From contig CAZREB010000012.1 in NCBI GenBank assembly GCA_964599095.1, forward strand, positions 62,001 to 126,000: a DNA stretch of 64,000 nt. Reading direction: 5' to 3'. Made by a program: the position numbers and the translations under genes. A model generated the notes under the pieces. It saw only the letters and a list, made by a program, of their open reading frames with translations. It was not told the origin of the DNA and did not search any database. This document shows, in pieces, positions 59,673-64,000 of the stretch; the first letter of the stretch is position 1; the number at the start of each line of letters is the position of its first letter. The DNA is from SZAS-79 sp964599095 (lineage in GTDB: Bacteria; Pseudomonadota; Gammaproteobacteria; Burkholderiales; SG8-39).

Positions 59673-60644
59673 TCAGTCGATCCTGACGTTGGCTGCCTTG
59701 ATGACCGGCGCCCATCGCGCGGCGTCGGCGCGGAGCATGTCGGCCATGCGCTCCGGCGAGCCGGTGACGATCTCGAAGCCCAGCGGCTCCATGCGGTCGC
59801 GGAATTCCTTCGATTGTGCGCCCCGCGTGGCCTCGGCATTCAGCTTCGCCACGACTTCCTTCGGCGTGCCGGCCGGCGCGATCAGGCCGTACCACGCGAT
59901 CGTGTCGAAGCCCGCCAGGCCGGATTCGGCCAGCGTCGGGACGTCAGGCAGCAGCGGCTGGCGCTTCGCGCTGGTGACGGCAAGGGCCCGCAGCTTGCCG
60001 CTCCGGATCTGGGTGATCGCGAACGGAATCGTCTCCAGCATCATCGTCACGTTGCCGGCGAGCATGTCGGTCAGTGCCGGTGCGCTGCCCTTGTACGGCA
60101 CGTGCACGATGTCCACGCCGGCCATCGAGCGGAACAGCTCGCCCACGAGGTGCACGTTGGTGCCGTTACCGCTCGAGGCATAGGTCAGCTTTCCGGGCTG
60201 GGCCTTCGCCTGCGCAATCAGGTCCTGCACCGATCGGGCGCTGTTCGCCGGGTTGACGATCAGCACGTTGCTGAACGCCACCAGCGGGGTGATGAACGCG
60301 AAGTCCTTCATCGCGTCGAACGGCAGCTTCGAATACAGCATCGGGCTGATCGAGTGCAGGCTGTTCAGCGTGAGGAACAGCGTATGGCCGTCAGGTGCGG
60401 AGCGTGCGGTTTCGGCCGCGGCGATATTGCCGCCGGCACCGGGCTTGTTTTCCACCGTGACCGGCTGGCCGAGGGATTTCGACAACTCGAGGCCGATCGC
60501 GCGCGCGGTGATGTCCACGCCGCCGCCCGGCGGGAAGGGGCACAGGATGCGGATCGGCTTCGACGGGAAGGGTTGTGCGAAGGCGGGTGCGGAAAGCGCC
60601 AGGGCGAGGAGGGCTGTACCCAGGACGGAGGCGAGACGCTTCAT
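59673..60644 (-). CDS. Bug-family (TctC) periplasmic solute-binding protein
   Basis: 323 residues from ATG 60644. Signal peptide MKRLASVLGTALLALALSA ending near AFA; mature protein begins PFPSKPIRILCPFPPGGGVD, the Bug signature, with ASSGNGTNVHLVGELF and HVPYKGSAPALTDML later. These receptors bind carboxylates and other small acids for tripartite tricarboxylate transporters or two-component sensing. No TctA or TctB gene is nearby, so it is an orphan receptor of the kind abundant in Burkholderiales. Its ligand is unknown. It converges on nsrR. Confidence 0.93.
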   Translation of the reverse strand: MKRLASVLGTALLALALSAPAFAQPFPSKPIRILCPFPPGGGVDITARAIGLELSKSLGQPVTVENKPGAGGNIAAAETARSAPDGHTLFLTLNSLHSISPMLYSKLPFDAMKDFAFITPLVAFSNVLIVNPANSARSVQDLIAQAKAQPGKLTYASSGNGTNVHLVGELFRSMAGVDIVHVPYKGSAPALTDMLAGNVTMMLETIPFAITQIRSGKLRALAVTSAKRQPLLPDVPTLAESGLAGFDTIAWYGLIAPAGTPKEVVAKLNAEATRGAQSKEFRDRMEPLGFEIVTGSPERMADMLRADAARWAPVIKAANVRID

Positions 60645-60674
60645 GGCGGTTTCCTGTGCGGCGGGTGGCGATTC

Positions 60675-60798
60675 GCCATTATGGAGTCTTGCTCCACGAT
60701 TGGTCATCCTGTCAGCGGGGCCCATCGACTTGTCGATCACGATCTACGGCATCAAGCACTGCGACACCATGACAGCCTTCGATGATCGAGCGACCGGC
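60675..60798 (+). pseudogene. Internally deleted, frameshifted copy of the ArsC/Spx-like gene
   Basis: From 60675 to 60772 the sequence aligns without gaps to 61640-61737, the region spanning the start of the intact ArsC-like gene (45 of the last 46 bases are identical; about 81 of 98 overall by hand alignment). It encodes the N-terminus SITIYGIKHCDTM after a TTG at 60730. Right after the ATGA at 60769-60772 it jumps to CAGCCTTCGATGATC, which in the intact gene lies 212 bases further on (61950-61964). The 212-base loss is not a multiple of three, so the frame is broken. A decayed tandem duplicate. Confidence 0.75.
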
Positions 60799-60843
60799 AA
60801 GAGGACCCGGCCCCGGGGCAGACGAATGCGGCTTGCACGAGCA

Positions 60844-61170
60844 CTAGCGGTCCGGGTTGTGAACGTCCCGCTTGTAGCGAGGCCAGGCCCGAAGGTAAGT
60901 GCGTTCGAGCAACGGCACCGAGCCCGAACCGGCCAGTGCCGCGAAAAGCGCGGCTGCCGCGAATCCGCGGCTCTGGAGCCAGTAGCCGAATCCGGCCAGC
61001 GCGATCGCAATCCCGAAGCTGAGCAAGACCGCAATTTCCTCGGCACGATGCACGTTGAGGCCGATCGTGTTCTTGCAATGCGGACATTCGATCGACATCT
61101 TCGTCACGATGGCCTGGCTCATCCGCCGTCTTCCGAGATCCGTCCTGCAGCAGGGGCAGCGATGGTCCAT
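60844..61170 (-). CDS. Small zinc-ribbon membrane protein, function unknown
   Basis: 108 residues from ATG 61170, with AGGA about 10 bases upstream. Two CxxC knuckles (Cys5/Cys8 in CPCC and Cys29/Cys32 in CPHC) separated by 20 residues suggest a zinc ribbon, followed by two hydrophobic stretches at about 45-66 and 69-85 and a basic tail. It resembles small proteobacterial proteins in which a cytoplasmic zinc ribbon precedes membrane helices, none with a known role. It lies between the decayed ArsC-like copy and the intact one. Confidence 0.6.
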   Translation of the reverse strand: MDHRCPCCRTDLGRRRMSQAIVTKMSIECPHCKNTIGLNVHRAEEIAVLLSFGIAIALAGFGYWLQSRGFAAAALFAALAGSGSVPLLERTYLRAWPRYKRDVHNPDR

Positions 61171-61285
61171 TCAAGATCCTAGCGATACCCGGCGCGGAGG
61201 GCGCCCAGGACTGGCCCGGCGGTCCCATCGATGATTGCAGGTTGTGCGGTGGGTACTGTCATTCGGAGCGCGGGTCGACGCAGGC

Positions 61286-61489
61286 CTAGCCGCCCGCGAG
61301 ATTGCTGAACAAGTACCGGCCCAAGGCTTGCCAGAAAGCGCTGCCGGTATGGATTCGTGCCAGCCCCGCGATATCCACCATTCCCTTGTGGAGGATGGTC
61401 GACAGCATGAGGATCAATCCCAGGATCGCACCGATCTGCATCAGGCGCTGGATTCGGTCGACTGTCCGGTTCTTCCGATCTTCCGTCAT
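61286..61489 (-). CDS. Small membrane protein, hypothetical
   Basis: 67 residues. A basic N-terminus (MTEDRKNRTVDRIQRLMQ) precedes one hydrophobic helix at about 19-34, and a C-terminal half with possible second weak helix. I do not recognise it. No clear ribosome-binding site precedes the ATG, so the call rests on a plausible membrane topology and its position in the same orientation as the zinc-ribbon gene. Confidence 0.45.
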   Translation of the reverse strand: MTEDRKNRTVDRIQRLMQIGAILGLILMLSTILHKGMVDIAGLARIHTGSAFWQALGRYLFSNLAGG

Positions 61490-61639
61490 GGCGTTTGGTT
61501 TCGGCTCACCGACGGCCTTTCGTCCCTGTTCGATGCGTCCACCCGATCTCGCAAATCCGCCCGGGACTGGCTCCGGTGGAATTCGCAGCCGATCGCCTTG
61601 GGAATTCGGGCATCAGGATTGTAATCGGTCAAGCGCAGC

Positions 61640-61737
61640 GCCATGGTGGGGTCTTGTTCTATGATTGCCCATCCAGCAACCGGGGCCGGCTGACTTGTCG
61701 ATCACGATCTACGGCATCAAGAACTGCGACACCATGA
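61640..61737 (+). repeat. Source copy of the duplicated upstream/5' segment
   Basis: Aligns without gaps to 60675-60772. It covers 55 bases upstream of the TTG start of the ArsC-like gene plus its first 14 codons. Together the two copies mark a tandem duplication with about 965 bases between equivalent points, enclosing the two small minus-strand ORFs. Confidence 0.75.
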
Positions 61738-62045
61738 AGAAGGCCCGTGCGTGGCTTGAAAGCGCTGGAGTCGCCTGCGAATTCCATGACTACAAGGCCG
61801 CCGGCATCGACCGCAGGCGCCTCGAGGCCTGGTGCAAGGAGGCCGGCTGGGAGACGCTGCTGAACCGGGCCGGCACCACGTTTCGCAAGCTCCCGGAGGC
61901 CGACAAGGCCGGGCTCGACGAAAAAAAGGCGATCGCGCTGATGCTCGCGCAGCCTTCGATGATCAAACGGCCGGTGCTCGACCTCGGCGGCCGGATCCTC
62001 GTCGGCTTCAAGCCCGAAACTTACAAGAGCGCGCTGCGCCGCTGA
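61695..62045 (+). CDS. ArsC/Spx-family (YffB-like) protein
   Basis: 116 residues from TTG 61695, the usual size. Thioredoxin-like ArsC fold: ITIYGIKNCDTMKKARAWL with Cys11, and the later MIKRPVLDLGGRILVGF. The single active cysteine in C-D-T-M rather than a C-x-x-C pair resembles E. coli YffB and other Spx-like proteins, not a classical arsenate reductase with its resistance operon. A reductase role with glutathione is possible but unproven. In some Burkholderiales this gene lies in the dap cluster; here it precedes tadA by seven bases. Confidence 0.85.
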   Translation: MSITIYGIKNCDTMKKARAWLESAGVACEFHDYKAAGIDRRRLEAWCKEAGWETLLNRAGTTFRKLPEADKAGLDEKKAIALMLAQPSMIKRPVLDLGGRILVGFKPETYKSALRR

Positions 62046-62052
62046 CCGGCCG

Positions 62053-62526
62053 ATGGGCGAACCTGGTTCTGCCGACTTCGCGACCGACGTCGCCTTCATG
62101 AGGCAGGCGCTCGCGCTTGCACAGCGGGCGCAGGATGCAGGCGAGGTGCCGGTCGGCGCCCTCGTCGTCAAAGACGGCATGGTCGTCGGGGAGGGCTGGA
62201 ACCGGCCGATTTCCAGCGCCGATGCGACTTCGCACGCCGAAACCGAAGCGATCCGCGCGGCCTGCAGGACACTCGGCAATTACCGCATTCCCGACACCAC
62301 GCTCTACGTGACCCTCGAGCCGTGCGTGATGTGCTCGGGCGCGATCATGCATGCGCGGATCGGGCGCGTCGTTTATGGCGCGGCCGATCCGAAGACCGGT
62401 GCGTGCGGTAGCGTGGTGGACCTGTTCGCTGAGCGAAAGCTCAATCACCACGCCACGGTGCAGGCCGGCGTGCTCGCCGACGAGTGCTCGCAGATGCTGA
62501 AGGCCTTTTTCGCGGGGCGGCGTTGA
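62053..62526 (+). CDS. tadA: tRNA-specific adenosine deaminase
   Basis: 157 residues. Deaminates A34 of tRNA-Arg(ACG) to inosine. Zinc deaminase motifs: His61-Ala-Glu63 (H-A-E) and PCVMCSGA with Cys91 and Cys94. VYGAADPKTGACGSVVDLF is the usual TadA continuation. Starts seven bases after the ArsC-like gene and its TGA overlaps the L,D-transpeptidase start. Confidence 0.95.
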   Translation: MGEPGSADFATDVAFMRQALALAQRAQDAGEVPVGALVVKDGMVVGEGWNRPISSADATSHAETEAIRAACRTLGNYRIPDTTLYVTLEPCVMCSGAIMHARIGRVVYGAADPKTGACGSVVDLFAERKLNHHATVQAGVLADECSQMLKAFFAGRR

Positions 62527-63002
62527 GGATCGAAATCGACGTGCCGGCGCAAACGCTGACATTGCGCGACGATGCGGGCAAGGTCCTGCGCACTTATCCG
62601 GTTTCGACGGCGGCCAAAGGCGTCGGCGAGCAGAACGGAAGCAACTGCACGCCCCGCGGGCGGCACATCGTGCGGGCCAAGATCGGCGCAGGGCAGCCGA
62701 TGCGCAGCGTGTTTCGCGGCCGGCGTCCTACCGGCGAGATCTGGTCGCCGGAACTGCACGCGAAGTTTCCGGGGCGCGACTGGATGCTCACCCGCCTGCT
62801 GTGGCTCTCGGGCTGCGAGCCGGGCAGGAACCGCCTCGGCAAAGTCGACACCATGCGCCGGTACATCTACATCCACGGCTCGGCCGACCTCGCGCCGGTG
62901 GGCGTGCCGGGCTCGCACGGTTGCGTGCGGATGCGAAACGAAGACGTCGTCGAGCTGTTCGACCTTGTCCCGCCCTATACCGAAGTCGAAATCCGCGCTT
63001 GA
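62523..63002 (+). CDS. L,D-transpeptidase (YkuD domain)
   Basis: 159 residues from TTG 62523, which forms a TTGA overlap with tadA; GTG 62484 would add 13 residues. The YkuD catalytic region is complete: IHGS at 117-120 and SHGCVRM at 131-137, with nucleophile Cys134. L,D-transpeptidases cross-link peptidoglycan or attach proteins to it. No signal peptide is visible with either start, which is unusual for an enzyme acting in the periplasm; the same short form follows tadA in other betaproteobacteria. Confidence 0.87.
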   Translation: MRIEIDVPAQTLTLRDDAGKVLRTYPVSTAAKGVGEQNGSNCTPRGRHIVRAKIGAGQPMRSVFRGRRPTGEIWSPELHAKFPGRDWMLTRLLWLSGCEPGRNRLGKVDTMRRYIYIHGSADLAPVGVPGSHGCVRMRNEDVVELFDLVPPYTEVEIRA

Positions 63003-63062
63003 CCGGAAGGAGGCGATGGCAGCATTTCGACAGGAGAGCCAATAACGGCGCGGGGTTTTGGC

Positions 63063-64000
63063 CTAACTTGGCAGTATTGCGCGGATCCGCGCCGGGTCCG
63101 GCCGCGCCATCACGCCGCGCTCGGTGATGATCGCGGTGATCAGGCCGGCAGGCGTCACGTCGAACGCCGGGTTGCGCACCGCGACCCCCGGGGGCGCCCA
63201 GCGCAGGGTCCGGTAGCCGGTCACTTCGCCGGGCGGGCGCTCTTCGATCGGGATCTGCGAGCCGTCGGCGATCGACGGGTCGAAAGTGGAGATCGGCGCG
63301 GCCACGTAGAACGGCAAGCCGTGGCGCTGCGCGAGCACGGCCAGCGTGTAGGTGCCGATCTTGTTGGCCGCATCGCCGTTGGCCGCGATCCGGTCGGCGC
63401 CGACGACTACGAGGTCGACCTCGCCGCGGCTCATCAGGTGGCCGGCCATGTTGTCGGTGATCAGCGTCACCGGGATCTTCTCCTGCACCATCTCCCACGC
63501 CGTCAGGCGCGCCCCCTGCAGGTAAGGGCGCGTCTCGTTGGCGATCACCGAGATGGACTTGCCCTGATCGCGCGCCGAGCGGATCACGCCGAGCGCCGTG
63601 CCGTGACCGGCGGTCGCCAATGCTCCGGCGTTGCAGTGGGTCATGATCCTTGCGCGGTCGGGGATCAGCGCCGCGCCGAAATCGCCCATCGCCCGGCAGG
63701 CCGCCAGGTCTTCGGCGAAGATCGCCAGCGCTTCTGCTTCCGGGTCGGCCTTCCCGCGCATCCGGTCCAGCGCCCAGAAGAGATTGACCGCGGTCGGCCG
63801 GCTCGCGGCGAGCCGCGCCTGCGCCTCGGACAGGTTCGCGCCTCGCTTCGCGTCGAGGACCAGGCCGAAGGCCGCCGCGCAACCGATGGCGGGCGCGCCC
63901 CGCACGACCATGTCGCGGATCGCATCCGCAGTTTCGGCCGCGGTGCGACAGGTGACGTAGACGGTTTCCTCCGGCAGGCGGCGCTGGTCGAGGAGTTCCA
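63063..64000 (-). CDS. mtnA: S-methyl-5-thioribose-1-phosphate isomerase (5' end outside window)
   Basis: At least 312 residues; the beginning lies beyond the right edge, the frame staying open with ELLDQRRLP...YVT as in MtnA N-termini. VVRGAPAIGCAAA, MTHCNAGALATAG (catalytic cysteine) and GADRIAANGDAANKIGTY (catalytic aspartate) are the signatures. Isomerises methylthioribose-1-phosphate to the ribulose form in methionine salvage; its substrate is a product of the methylthioinosine phosphorylase encoded at 27.8 kb. Confidence 0.94.
   Translation of the reverse strand, partial: ELLDQRRLPEETVYVTCRTAAETADAIRDMVVRGAPAIGCAAAFGLVLDAKRGANLSEAQARLAASRPTAVNLFWALDRMRGKADPEAEALAIFAEDLAACRAMGDFGAALIPDRARIMTHCNAGALATAGHGTALGVIRSARDQGKSISVIANETRPYLQGARLTAWEMVQEKIPVTLITDNMAGHLMSRGEVDLVVVGADRIAANGDAANKIGTYTLAVLAQRHGLPFYVAAPISTFDPSIADGSQIPIEERPPGEVTGYRTLRWAPPGVAVRNPAFDVTPAGLITAIITERGVMARPDPARIRAILPS

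Noticed and set aside
61695..62045. Arsenate resistance gene
   Set aside because: No arsR, arsB or other resistance genes are nearby and the single-Cys C-D-T-M motif matches YffB/Spx-like proteins.

Overview
The window is a GC-rich, gene-dense chromosomal segment of a betaproteobacterium, most likely Burkholderiales or a close relative. The assignment rests on gene order and protein types: trpS-scpA-scpB-rluB, rimP-nusA-infB-rbfA-truB-rpsO-pnp, dapC-dapD near prmB, the long rpsB-to-rnhB envelope cluster followed by an RNA methyltransferase, ppsR and ppsA, then smpB, ratA-rnfH, guaB-guaA, plus a Bug-type (TctC) solute receptor. No 16S gene is present, so the genus cannot be named. I saw no CRISPR array, prophage, insertion sequence or plasmid feature.

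Layout. 1-5.2 kb (+): end of a PHP-domain nuclease gene, yciO-like gene, M50 protease, trpS, condensin partners scpA/scpB and rluB. 5.2-14 kb (+): the transcription/translation operon rimP-nusA-infB-rbfA-truB, with a promoter and an attenuator-like terminator in its leader, then rpsO and pnp with their own signals. 14-15 kb: dksA (-) and a tRNA-Pro/Arg/His cluster (+). 15-19.6 kb (-): prmB, a PilU-type ATPase, dapD, dapC, queF. 19.7-29 kb (+): smc, zipA, ligA, galU, a phosphoribosyltransferase, an S-methylthioinosine phosphorylase, a peptide deformylase. 29-32.5 kb (-): glnD and map. 32.7-47.7 kb (+): rpsB, tsf, pyrH, frr, uppS, cdsA, dxr, rseP, bamA, skp, lpxD, fabZ, lpxA, lpxB, rnhB and a TrmH-family methyltransferase, which together link translation, isoprenoid and phospholipid synthesis, outer-membrane assembly and lipid A. 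47.6-55.9 kb: ppsR(-)/ppsA(+), smpB(-)/ratA-rnfH(+), a DUF4124 protein(-), guaB-guaA(+).

55.9-61.7 kb is the accessory part: an amidohydrolase, a nitric-oxide response operon (group III truncated hemoglobin, NnrS, NsrR) behind a near-palindromic NsrR operator that covers the -10, a Bug receptor, two small membrane proteins, and a decayed partial duplicate of an ArsC/Spx-like gene whose intact copy follows. The window closes with tadA, an L,D-transpeptidase and the start of mtnA (-).

Most of the window is conserved housekeeping. The less ordinary items are the self-contained NsrR operon, the internally deleted ArsC-like duplicate, the attenuator in front of rimP-nusA, and a short AT-rich, rare-codon patch inside ppsA. 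I found nothing that I can call a wholly new system.
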